DNA of 24,212 nt, from assembly GCA_020025075.1 (NCBI GenBank), contig JAHHSR010000020.1, forward strand, positions 1 through 24,212, in the 5' to 3' direction. A program made the translations under genes and the position numbers. This document shows positions 7,764-14,893 of the stretch, in pieces; the first letter of the stretch is position 1; every line of letters starts with the position of its first letter. The notes below the pieces were generated by a model. It had not been told where the DNA came from, searched no databases, and worked only from the letters and a program-made list of their open reading frames with translations. The DNA is from Pectinatus sp. (GTDB lineage: Bacteria; Bacillota; Negativicutes; Selenomonadales; Selenomonadaceae).

Positions 7764-8672
7764 TTAGCAATTGTGGCATTCATCATAGATGCCGGCCTTT
7801 TTCAAGGTCTTAACCATGGTTTCACCCATGTGTGCAACAGTATCTGCAACTTCGATGCCGACAGCATTCAAAGCCTTTATCTTGTCAGCAGCAGAGCCGT
7901 GGCCACCAGAAATGATGGCGCCAGCATGGCCCATGCGTTTGCCAGGAGGAGCCTGACGACCGCTAATAAAAGCAGCTACAGGCTTATTAGGCATATTTTC
8001 GTGAATCCAAGCAGCAGCTTCTTCTTCTGCCGTACCGCCGATTTCACCAATCATGAGGACAGCCTTTGTTTCAGGGTCATCCTTGAAGAGTTTCAAAACG
8101 TCGATGAAATCTGTGCCCTTTACAGGGTCGCCGCCAATACCAATGATGGTGGTCTGACCGATGCCAGCATTGGACATCTGATACATAGCTTCATAGGTCA
8201 AGGTGCCGGAACGGGAAATGATACCGACATGGCCTTTCTTATGAATTGTTCTCGGGATAATACCGATATTGCATTCGTCAGCCGTCATGATGCCTGGGCA
8301 GTTAGGTCCGATAAGGCGCGTTTTCTTGCCTTCCATGTAGCGACGAACCTTAACCATATCCTGAACAGGAATATGTTCAGTAATGCAGACAACGAGGTCG
8401 AGTTCCTGATTGACTGCTTCTAAAATGCTGTCTGCAGCGAATTTAGCGGGAACGAAGATGACAGATGCATTAGCACCGGTCTTTTCTACTGCTTCCGCTA
8501 CCGTATTAAATACGGGAATGTCGCCTTCGACAAACTGACCGCCTTTGCCCGGCGTAACGCCACCGACGATTTTAGTACCATAAGCAAGCATATTCTTTGT
8601 GTGGAACATTGCCTGCTTACCGGTAATGCCCTGCACAATTACTCTAGTATCTTTATTTATAAGAATTCCCAT
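7764..8672 (-). CDS. sucD: Succinyl-CoA synthetase (ADP-forming) alpha subunit
   Basis: With SucC this enzyme interconverts succinyl-CoA and succinate with nucleotide phosphorylation, in the cytoplasm. The 302-residue chain has the N-terminal CoA-binding Rossmann domain (ITGKQAMFHTKNMLAYGTKI, about 16-35), GPNCPGIMT (122-130), and the phosphorylated His249 in MGHAGAIISGGHGSA. The length is normal. ATG at 8672 is preceded by GGGAGGGA. It is the second gene of a two-gene operon, 20 bp after sucC, closed by a strong terminator. In anaerobic Negativicutes this enzyme can link succinate to succinyl-CoA and methylmalonyl-CoA metabolism; which direction runs here is not shown by the sequence. Confidence 0.97.
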   Translation of the reverse strand: MGILINKDTRVIVQGITGKQAMFHTKNMLAYGTKIVGGVTPGKGGQFVEGDIPVFNTVAEAVEKTGANASVIFVPAKFAADSILEAVNQELDLVVCITEHIPVQDMVKVRRYMEGKKTRLIGPNCPGIMTADECNIGIIPRTIHKKGHVGIISRSGTLTYEAMYQMSNAGIGQTTIIGIGGDPVKGTDFIDVLKLFKDDPETKAVLMIGEIGGTAEEEAAAWIHENMPNKPVAAFISGRQAPPGKRMGHAGAIISGGHGSAADKIKALNAVGIEVADTVAHMGETMVKTLKKAGIYDECHNC

Positions 8673-8692
8673 TAGATTCCCTCCCGTTATGC

Positions 8693-9865
8693 TTATTCAG
8701 CTGCTTTGACAAGCTCAACGATCTTCTTGGCACCTTCAGTCATTGATTCGACCATATGGACGTTAGGAATATTTGCCTTGGTCAGGATTTCACGGCCTTC
8801 TTTTACATTAGTGCCGTCCAAACGAACAACAATCGGCAGCTTGAGCTGCAGCATTTCGTTGGCTTTGATGATGCCTTCTGCGATGATATCGCATTTGTTG
8901 ATGCCGCCAAAAATATTGACCAAAATGCCTTTTGCCTGGCCATCTTCAGTCATAATTTTGAAAGCCTTAGCATCTTCTTCTGCCGTGCCTTGACCGCCAA
9001 CATCGAGGAAGTTAGCCGGTTCGCCGCCATAATATTTAATAATATCGACGGTTGCCATAGCAAGGCCTGCGCCATTAACCATGCAAGCGACGTCGCCGCC
9101 AAGGTTGACATAGTTAAGGCCGAGGTTTGCTGCTTCTCTTTCCTTATGGTCTTCTTCGCTTTCATCGCGCAAAGCAACGATTTCAGGATGACGATACAAA
9201 GCACTATCATCAAAGTTGAGCTTAATGTCAAGCGCCATAACGTCGCCTTCTTCGGTAACGACCATCGGATTGGTTTCAGCAAGGGAGCAATCCTTTTCAA
9301 CGAACACTTTATAAAGGCCAGTCATCAAAGCAACAGCTTTGTTGACGGAAGAGGGATCTATATGCATGCGGAAAGCCATACGACGTGCCTGGAAAGGAGT
9401 CAGGCCGATATACGGGTCGATGTATTCTTTGAGAATCTTTTCTGGTGTATTTTCTGCAACTTCTTCAATTTCCATACCGCCAGCTTCCGAGCCAATCATG
9501 ACTGTTCTAGCCGTATCGCGGTCAATGGCGAAGCTTAAATAATATTCTTTCTTAATCTTGCAGCCAGCTTCGATTAAAAGACGACCTACCTTCTTGCCTT
9601 CAGGACCGGTCTGCTTCGTAACGAGCACTTTGCCCAGCAATTCCTTTGCATATTCTTCGACTTCTTTAATCGATTTAGCAATTTTTACGCCGCCTGCTTT
9701 ACCGCGGCCACCAGCGTGAATCTGTGCCTTTACTACTGTTACGTTCTGATCAAGTTCTTTCGCTACCTTTACTGCTTCTTCGACAGTAAATGCAGGTCTG
9801 CCCTGCGGTACATTGATACCGTACGTGCGAAGAATTTCTTTACCTTGATACTCATGAATATTCAT
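8693..9865 (-). CDS. sucC: Succinyl-CoA synthetase (ADP-forming) beta subunit
   Basis: This is the nucleotide-binding subunit of succinyl-CoA synthetase, 390 residues. It has an N-terminal ATP-grasp domain (MNIHEYQGKEILRTYGI at the start, KAQIHAGGRGKAGGVK near 46-61, ETNPMVV near 197-203) and a C-terminal CoA-ligase domain (VNGAGLAMATVDIIKYYGG, near 263-281, and VNIFGGINKCD). All are typical of the family and the length is standard. ATG at 9865 has AGGGGTG just upstream. It heads the sucCD operon and lies behind an unusually structured leader (9866-10081). Confidence 0.97.
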   Translation of the reverse strand: MNIHEYQGKEILRTYGINVPQGRPAFTVEEAVKVAKELDQNVTVVKAQIHAGGRGKAGGVKIAKSIKEVEEYAKELLGKVLVTKQTGPEGKKVGRLLIEAGCKIKKEYYLSFAIDRDTARTVMIGSEAGGMEIEEVAENTPEKILKEYIDPYIGLTPFQARRMAFRMHIDPSSVNKAVALMTGLYKVFVEKDCSLAETNPMVVTEEGDVMALDIKLNFDDSALYRHPEIVALRDESEEDHKEREAANLGLNYVNLGGDVACMVNGAGLAMATVDIIKYYGGEPANFLDVGGQGTAEEDAKAFKIMTEDGQAKGILVNIFGGINKCDIIAEGIIKANEMLQLKLPIVVRLDGTNVKEGREILTKANIPNVHMVESMTEGAKKIVELVKAAE

Positions 9866-10081
9866 TTAAACACCCCTATCAAGTAATGTGGCTTGCCTTT
9901 TATTCACGCCCCCGGCGGTGAACTTGCCAGGCTTTCCAATTAATTGGACAATCCCCATGAGCCCCACGGTTCTCTCGGTTCCTCAAAGGAACCCGCAAGA
10001 AGACAGAAACTGCCACTACGGCAGCAACAAACGCCCAGCCTGCAAAAAGCATTGACCATGCACTTTTGCCGCCTGAGATTT
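9866..10081 (-). promoter_or_regulatory. Hairpin-rich leader of sucCD, unknown cis-regulatory RNA candidate
   Basis: About 215 nt lie between the predicted start near 10081 and sucC, clearly more GC-rich than the AT-rich DNA upstream (10097-10231, where nothing else was found). Read on the minus strand, several stems appear in series: GGCGGCAA with TTGCTGCC (one G-U) enclosing a smaller hairpin; CTGCC with GGCAG as an alternative partner; GGTTCC-TTTGA-GGAACC, perfect; TCCAA-TTAA-TTGGA, perfect; TTCA(C)CGCC with GGCGTGAA; and TGGC with GCCA closing the last one. The competing use of CTGCC by two stems resembles a switch. It matches none of the glycine, cobalamin, T-box, SAM, TPP or c-di-GMP consensus patterns I could recall. 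A 50-codon ORF with a membrane-like segment also crosses it, so coding is an alternative. Confidence 0.4.
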
Positions 10082-10087
10082 GTCTTT

Positions 10088-10116
10088 ATTATAACACAAT
10101 TCATTGGTGATTAAAA
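10088..10116 (-). promoter_or_regulatory. Extended -10 promoter for sucCD
   Basis: On the minus strand TGT-TATAAT (10088-10096) is an extended -10 element with a perfect hexamer. The -35 position 17 bp upstream is poor (TTTTAA), as is common for extended -10 promoters. Confidence 0.6.
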
Positions 10117-10231
10117 AAGATTTTTTTTCTATCCTCATAATTTTTATTATTAATTTTTCTTATAAATATAAATAGATTTTATAAATATCAACTATATTTC
10201 AAACAATTTCCTGCATTTTTCCCTAAAAAAC

Positions 10232-11200
10232 TTAAAAATATTCAACGGGATTATTCTTCTGATACTCGGCAAAAAGCGTTTTAGCGGCCTTGCCATATAA
10301 ATGTGCGGCAAGTTCAGCCTTGCCCTGTATCAGGAGATTATCCCCGGCCTTAATCTGGTCTTGTACTTCCTGGGGCTCTAAAAACGGCAAATCATACCAA
10401 AGAGATGCCGCTACATAACGCTTATATAAATGAGCAATATTTTCAGCATTTCCTATAAACCAAGGCTTGACCTCATTGACAAAATGCACGAGAACATCAC
10501 CGGGCATAATGCGGCTGGAGGCTATGTCGTTGACGAGGAGCATGCGATTATAACAATCATCAAGGCGTTTTATCTGCCCTTGTAAGAGGACATTTAGAAC
10601 GTCTTGGTCAGGCATGACAAAAAATTCATGAAACTTGCTGTAACACTCGACTGCCAATTCCGTAAAATGATGGCTCCGCCACTTTTCTACATCGAGCAAA
10701 AAAAGACCCGAATTGTAGTAGTGCTCAGCGCGCAAAAGACCAAGTCTTTCAATTTGACGCGGTCCATGCACCTCATTATAGGCGCAGGCAGCAGCAATTT
10801 TTCCGCCGAGGTCAGTCTGCCATAAACTTCTTATTGAGCCTAGGCAAAGCATATCACAATCCATATAAATGACGCGCTGCACATCAGGCGGCAAAAAGGC
10901 GGGCAATAAAAGTCGCGCCAAAACCGCCTTGCTAAAACGCTTTGCTGTTTGGGAAGAAAGCGGCGGCAACACCTCTATGGAGCTGGATAAATCATAAATT
11001 TGCAAGGAAAAGTTTTTGTAAAGTGCATCAAACTTTGCCAAGCGCTCCTTATTCTTGCTGCTCAAGGCATTGCTGCAGCCAATATGGCAAACAATTTCAT
11101 CCTGCCAATTATTAAGGGCAATTGAAGTCAAAAAAACACCGGCATAAGCGGCATAACCATCATCTATGCCCAGCATGAGCTCAATTTTTCGCTTAGTCAT
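10232..11200 (-). CDS. Glycosyltransferase family 8 protein, LPS glucosyl/galactosyltransferase-like
   Basis: This 322-residue GT8 enzyme probably transfers a hexose from a UDP-sugar to an outer-membrane saccharide. It has the N-terminal LMLGIDDGYA stretch (8-17), the metal-binding D-x-D at 114-116 (YMDCDMLCLGS), YYNSGLFLLDVEKW (161-174), DQDVLN (198-203), and HFVNEVKPW (239-247), which corresponds to the family's HxxGxxKPW motif. The last 60 residues form a charged helical extension. ATG at 11200 was chosen because it overlaps the remB stop by 8 bp, which suggests coupling; the frame is open upstream to 11311 but only within remB. It ends the dnaA-to-remB gene run without a visible terminator. 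It occupies the position usual for gyrB. The acceptor is unknown. Confidence 0.85.
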   Translation of the reverse strand: MTKRKIELMLGIDDGYAAYAGVFLTSIALNNWQDEIVCHIGCSNALSSKNKERLAKFDALYKNFSLQIYDLSSSIEVLPPLSSQTAKRFSKAVLARLLLPAFLPPDVQRVIYMDCDMLCLGSIRSLWQTDLGGKIAAACAYNEVHGPRQIERLGLLRAEHYYNSGLFLLDVEKWRSHHFTELAVECYSKFHEFFVMPDQDVLNVLLQGQIKRLDDCYNRMLLVNDIASSRIMPGDVLVHFVNEVKPWFIGNAENIAHLYKRYVAASLWYDLPFLEPQEVQDQIKAGDNLLIQGKAELAAHLYGKAAKTLFAEYQKNNPVEYF

Positions 11201-11474
11201 TTTGCCACAGCTTCTGCCCCAAACAAGGGCCATTTTTCCAAGCCTTTTGGCAGCATTTAAAACGGCTTTGCAAGGTGGCAACGGAAATTGAGGAGAGATA
11301 AGCGCAATCATCTGTCACAATGCACGATTTAGGCTCTTGTTCTGAAATATCGCGCACCTTATCGCGCTCACGCAAAGCAGCCAAAAATACATCATTTTTC
11401 TTCGCTTTGACATCGTAAATGACGATTACCTTGCGCGCCGAAATGAGAACATTGGAACCGATATGCAAAAACAT
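11193..11474 (-). CDS. remB: RemB-like protein (DUF370 family, YaaB type)
   Basis: This 93-residue protein starts MFLHIGSNVLISARKVIVIYD and continues with a SCIVTDD...YLSSISVATLQSR stretch, resembling the small Bacillus protein YaaB/RemB encoded next to recF. The family is related to RemA, a DNA-binding regulator of matrix genes in Bacillus; the role in this organism is not known. The C-terminal ~18 residues beyond TLQSR are a basic, Trp- and Cys-containing tail longer than the Bacillus protein. ATG at 11474 directly follows the stop of the DUF721 gene, with AAGGGAAG upstream. Its end overlaps the GT8 start. Position and N-terminus make the assignment fairly secure. Confidence 0.75.
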   Translation of the reverse strand: MFLHIGSNVLISARKVIVIYDVKAKKNDVFLAALRERDKVRDISEQEPKSCIVTDDCAYLSSISVATLQSRFKCCQKAWKNGPCLGQKLWQND

Positions 11475-12368
11475 CTATTTTCTTCCCTTCTTAGGTCCTA
11501 ATTTTAACATTTCCTGATAGCTTAAATCATAGCGCAACTGCTGCAAAATCTCTGCCACGAGCTTATTGGTAAGCTGCTCTGGCGGCAAAGCGCGATAGAG
11601 CATTACCAGAATCTTTATCTGCATATCATCGCGAGCATTAGCATCTATTTGTGCAGCCAGACGCTGTACTAAAAAACGCCTTTCCCGCATCGCTTCTTGC
11701 TGCGTGCAATCGACATGGCGACTGATTTCAGCATAGCGCGCCCACGGCTTAATTAAAAGTATCTCGCGAATGGCAGCGCTTTTTTCCTTGCGCCGATATC
11801 GTGCACACTGCGGGCAAAATTTTTCCTCTGGCGGACACAGTACGCCACATTTGGCGCAGGTATGCCAGTTATGCTTTTTTTTCAAAGATTTTGCGCGCGC
11901 AGCAGCGCGCAGCATCTTGCGTGCCGATTTTTCAATATCCGCATCTTCTACTTTCGACAAAAATTGCTCAATGCGCTCTTTAGAACTGTCGCTGAGCGGC
12001 TCTGCCTTGCTTTTTGCTTCCGCTCTTTTTCCCGCTTTTGCCGCAGGAAAAAGAAAATTCTCCCGCGCATAGACAAAATTAATACTTTCAACCAGGTTAT
12101 TTTTAAAATAGGTATTGACCTTTTCTTTTAGCTCCATGCTCATATAAACCAGATTGGACGCCAAGCTGCTGTCACAAACGCCAATGGTAAGCTTGCCAAA
12201 ATTAAAATTAGTTATTGCCGTGCGCTTTGCCAGCTCCGTCCCGACAATTTCCGGCCAATAAAATCGCAAAAGATAGAGCTTATAGCGCGGCGAGCGGTGC
12301 AAATGCCCAATCGCCTGCGGCAAAATTTCTCCTACGCTTTGAAACTTTTCGTTTTTTTTGCGCATCAT
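11475..12368 (-). CDS. DUF721/DciA-like protein with C-terminal zinc ribbon
   Basis: The 297-residue protein has an N-terminal DUF721 domain (about 10-105: SVGEILPQAIGHL, FYWPEIVGTELAKRT, LTIGVCDSSLASNLVYMSMELKEKVN). Members of this family include DciA, the replicative-helicase loading factor found in bacteria without DnaC or DnaI. A lysine/alanine-rich linker (about 108-168) leads to a zinc ribbon with C171-x2-C174 and C185-x2-C188, then a helical C-terminal region (about 195-290). DciA proteins are usually the N-terminal domain plus a short tail, so the ribbon and helical part are additions. The ATGATG start overlaps the recF stop (ATGA), implying tight coupling with recF. A role in helicase loading at the nearby origin is inferred from family and place, not shown. 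Two ATGs (12368, 12365) are possible starts. Confidence 0.75.
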   Translation of the reverse strand: MMRKKNEKFQSVGEILPQAIGHLHRSPRYKLYLLRFYWPEIVGTELAKRTAITNFNFGKLTIGVCDSSLASNLVYMSMELKEKVNTYFKNNLVESINFVYARENFLFPAAKAGKRAEAKSKAEPLSDSSKERIEQFLSKVEDADIEKSARKMLRAAARAKSLKKKHNWHTCAKCGVLCPPEEKFCPQCARYRRKEKSAAIREILLIKPWARYAEISRHVDCTQQEAMRERRFLVQRLAAQIDANARDDMQIKILVMLYRALPPEQLTNKLVAEILQQLRYDLSYQEMLKLGPKKGRK

Positions 12369-13468
12369 CTTTCGTCCACCTCAACCGAGCCTTGCCGTAC
12401 GCAATAAAATTTAGCGGCAACTTCATCAAACATCTCCCGGTCTGTCGCCGTGACAAAGGATTGTATCTTATGTTCACTCAAAAAGTTCAGCATCTGCGTG
12501 CGCCGATTGCCGTCAAGTTCGCTCATCACATCATCAAGAAGCAAGAGAGGATAATGGCCTTCCATCTTCTTTATATATTCAAGCTCGGCTAATTTTAGAG
12601 CCAATATGACGCTTCTTTGCTGTCCTTGCGAGCCAAACGTCTTGGCATCGGTGCCATTTAGGTAAAATTCAATATCATCATGATGAGGCCCTGCGCCTGT
12701 CGAACCGCGCCAAATATCCGCTTCGCGGCGTTCTTTCAGCTCACGGCAATAATCCTTAGCAAGATTTTTTTGTTTAGAACAAGACGTGCCCAGCTTGTAA
12801 TTAAGATGCAGCGTTTCTTCCGGGCCAGAAATATTGTGCAAAAAAGAAGACGCTAAAATATCCATCTCCTTTATGGCACTGATGCGCCGTTGCCAAATAA
12901 AGGCGGCAACCTTAGAAAGCTGCTCATCCCACACTTCAAGCGATTGCACTCTTTCCAGCTTTTTCTTGAGCGCTTTTAAAAGATTATTGCGCTGCTGCAA
13001 AATCCTGTTGAAAGAAACGAGCGCACTGTAATAATACTTGTCCGTCTGAGAGAGCTCAATATCCAAAAAGCGCCGCCGCAAGGTCGGCGCTCCCTTAATA
13101 ATCATTAAATCCTCAGGCGCAAAAAGTACGCATAACAAGTTGCCTGGCAAATTTTTTTGCAAGATTGGTGCTTCATTTAAGAGAATTTTCTTGCGCGATG
13201 TCTTTGACAAAGTAATATCGAGCTTGTTGTCAATATTAAGGCGGCGATACTTTACTTCAATCTTGGCCGCATCAGCCTGCCAAAAAATAAGGTCATAATC
13301 GCGACGGCAACGATAAGACGTGCCTAAAGAAGCATAGTAAATAGCCTCGATAATATTTGTCTTTCCCTGTGCATTAGCGCCAGTAAAGACATTGAGGCGC
13401 TCGCTTGGTTTTATTTGTAAAATTTTATAATTTCTATAATCGCGTAATTTTAATGTATAAATATTCAT
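12365..13468 (-). CDS. recF: DNA replication/repair protein RecF
   Basis: This SMC-like ATPase binds gapped DNA and helps load RecA for recombinational repair. The 367-residue sequence has Walker A GANAQGKTN (30-38), an LRDYRNY opening, a signature-like FGSQGQQRSVILALKLAE, and Walker B LLLLDDVMSELD near residue 318. The length is normal. ATG at 13468 lies 14 bp after dnaN, with no strong ribosome site (only a GAAC stretch), so translation may depend on dnaN. Bacillus has an S4-domain gene (yaaA) between dnaN and recF; here it is absent. The 3' end overlaps the DUF721 gene by 4 bp. Confidence 0.96.
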   Translation of the reverse strand: MNIYTLKLRDYRNYKILQIKPSERLNVFTGANAQGKTNIIEAIYYASLGTSYRCRRDYDLIFWQADAAKIEVKYRRLNIDNKLDITLSKTSRKKILLNEAPILQKNLPGNLLCVLFAPEDLMIIKGAPTLRRRFLDIELSQTDKYYYSALVSFNRILQQRNNLLKALKKKLERVQSLEVWDEQLSKVAAFIWQRRISAIKEMDILASSFLHNISGPEETLHLNYKLGTSCSKQKNLAKDYCRELKERREADIWRGSTGAGPHHDDIEFYLNGTDAKTFGSQGQQRSVILALKLAELEYIKKMEGHYPLLLLDDVMSELDGNRRTQMLNFLSEHKIQSFVTATDREMFDEVAAKFYCVRQGSVEVDER

Positions 13469-13482
13469 GACTGTTCAATTTA

Positions 13483-14601
13483 TTAATTTGAGGTGCGCAC
13501 TGGCGTTACGACGTAAATGAACAAATCATTATCTGGAATAGCAATTGAAGCAGGACTCAAAGATTGATTAAAGGAAAAGACGACCTGTTCTGCGCCAACA
13601 TATTTAAGTGCCTCTAAAATATATTTAGCATTGAAGGAAATAGAAATGGGAGTGCCGACAAGATTAATCGGCAAATTTTCTTCCGCATGGCCAATTTCGG
13701 GATTGTCAGATGAAATGAGAATATTATCTTGTGTAAAGGTAAATTTGATGATGTTGTATTCATTGAGACGTGAAATAAGCGAGACGCGTTCTATCGCTTC
13801 TTGCAGTTCCTTCGTCTTAATCTGCACATGCGTTTGAAAGCCATTAGGAATAACATTGCGATAATCTGGGAACTGGCCTTCGATAAGGCGGGAGACAATG
13901 TAAATATTTTCATAAGTAAAACTGATTTGGTTATTCGAACAGGTAATGAGTACGTCGCTGGGAATATCAGAAGCAAGTAAAGTGACGAGGTCATTTAAAA
14001 TGCGGGAGGGAATAATGAGTTTTTCTGCCGGATAATCGCTATTTATATCTAAGATTTCTTTTTTTACTGCCAAGCGATGCGTGTTGGTTGCAGCCATTGT
14101 CAGACATGCTTCATCCATTTCTAAAAGGCAGCCAGTAAAGATGGGTCTTGCCGCTTCATTAGAGCAGGCAAAAGAAGTTTTCTTTATTAAATCTGTCAAG
14201 ATATTATTGCGCAATTTAAATTGTGTATTGCCAGTGAGTTTTTGCAGGACGGGATATTCACTGCTCGGCATGCTTAACAGATTGAATTTTGTATTATTGG
14301 ATTTGATAATGGCAGTATTTTGTTCTGCATTATACGTTATGTTGATATTTTCACCTGGCATGGTGCGAATCATTTCATTGAAGTATTTGCCAGCGAGGAC
14401 TAAGGTGCCTTCTTCTTCTATATCGCTTAAAATAGAGCAGTTGATGCCAATATCGTAATCTGTTGCCTGTAAAGTCAGTTTATTATTTTTTGCTTCGAGG
14501 TAAATTCCAGATAAGATGGGAGCTTGTGGCTTGTTATTGAGGGCTTTTGAGACGATTTGCAGGGCTTTTGTTAATTCTTGTTTTGAGCAATTAAATATCA
14601 T
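13483..14601 (-). CDS. dnaN: DNA polymerase III sliding clamp, beta subunit
   Basis: This is the ring-shaped processivity factor of the replicative polymerase. The 372-residue product starts MIFNCSKQELTKALQIVSKA and has the three repeated clamp folds and the usual C-terminal end (PVRTSN, close to the common PVRL/M end). ATG at 14601 was chosen because AAAGGTG lies 6 bp upstream; an in-frame GTG at 14610 is part of that ribosome site. The gene follows dnaA across a 290-bp gap that carries DnaA boxes and the probable unwinding element. A TATAAT at 14807-14812 on the minus strand could be its promoter, with the -35 area near a DnaA box. Confidence 0.97.
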   Translation of the reverse strand: MIFNCSKQELTKALQIVSKALNNKPQAPILSGIYLEAKNNKLTLQATDYDIGINCSILSDIEEEGTLVLAGKYFNEMIRTMPGENINITYNAEQNTAIIKSNNTKFNLLSMPSSEYPVLQKLTGNTQFKLRNNILTDLIKKTSFACSNEAARPIFTGCLLEMDEACLTMAATNTHRLAVKKEILDINSDYPAEKLIIPSRILNDLVTLLASDIPSDVLITCSNNQISFTYENIYIVSRLIEGQFPDYRNVIPNGFQTHVQIKTKELQEAIERVSLISRLNEYNIIKFTFTQDNILISSDNPEIGHAEENLPINLVGTPISISFNAKYILEALKYVGAEQVVFSFNQSLSPASIAIPDNDLFIYVVTPVRTSN

Positions 14602-14610
14602 ATGATTCAC

Positions 14611-14865
14611 CTTTTATATTATTATTATTTATATTTTATATAATTAGTCGTCGTCATAGTAGGGGCTGTGAATTTGTAGATAAGTTTTACAAAGTCTTTA
14701 ATTATCGACATTTGTCTTGTGGATAACTTGTTAAAACTTCGTAAAAAGTTTTCCACATTTTCACAGTGAAAAAATTCTGTTAAAGTTTTCCACAAATTAT
14801 TTACAGATTATACAGTACCGATTAACAATTTGTGGATAACTAAAAACTTGCGAAAAATTTTTTCT
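14611..14865. other. oriC: oriC part 1: dnaA-dnaN intergenic DnaA boxes and candidate unwinding element
   Basis: DnaA boxes are at 14718-14726 and 14831-14839 (TGTGGATAA, perfect), 14749-14757 and 14786-14794 (TTTTCCACA variants, both within the 13-bp repeat AAAGTTTTCCACA), and 14675-14683 (TGTAGATAA). Next to the last one come a GGGG-rich spacer (14662-14666), the triplet run TAG-TCG-TCG-TCA-TAG-TAG (14645-14662), and an almost pure A/T tract (14612-14646). This order, DnaA box, GC-rich spacer, DnaA-trio-like triplets and AT tract, matches the Bacillus unwinding region, which is also between dnaA and dnaN. The three central triplets depart from the usual middle A. Confidence 0.75.
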
Positions 14866-14893
14866 AAACCTGTGCCATTTATGGCACAGGTTT
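14858..14893 (-). terminator. Hairpin at the dnaA 3' end, probable partial terminator
   Basis: A perfect 12-bp stem, AAACCTGTGCCA (14866-14877) with TGGCACAGGTTT (14882-14893), overlaps the dnaA stop. On the minus strand it is followed by AG, an A-run and then T residues, so the T-tract is not ideal. It may terminate partly or protect the dnaA mRNA end. Confidence 0.6.

Noticed and set aside
7530..8423. Long open frame on the plus strand (297 codons) antisense to sucD
   Set aside because: It mirrors the codons of a clear sucD gene, has no recognisable domain and no matching ribosome site, and crosses the sucD terminator hairpin.
8756..9538. Long open frame on the plus strand (260 codons) antisense to sucC
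   Set aside because: Same explanation: a shadow of sucC codon use, without family features.
9866..10081. Known riboswitch, T-box or 6S RNA in the sucC leader
   Set aside because: The consensus cores I know (T-box GGGTGG-ACCGCG, cobalamin B12 box, glycine, TPP, SAM, c-di-GMP) are absent, and the stems do not form a 6S-like rod with paired ends.
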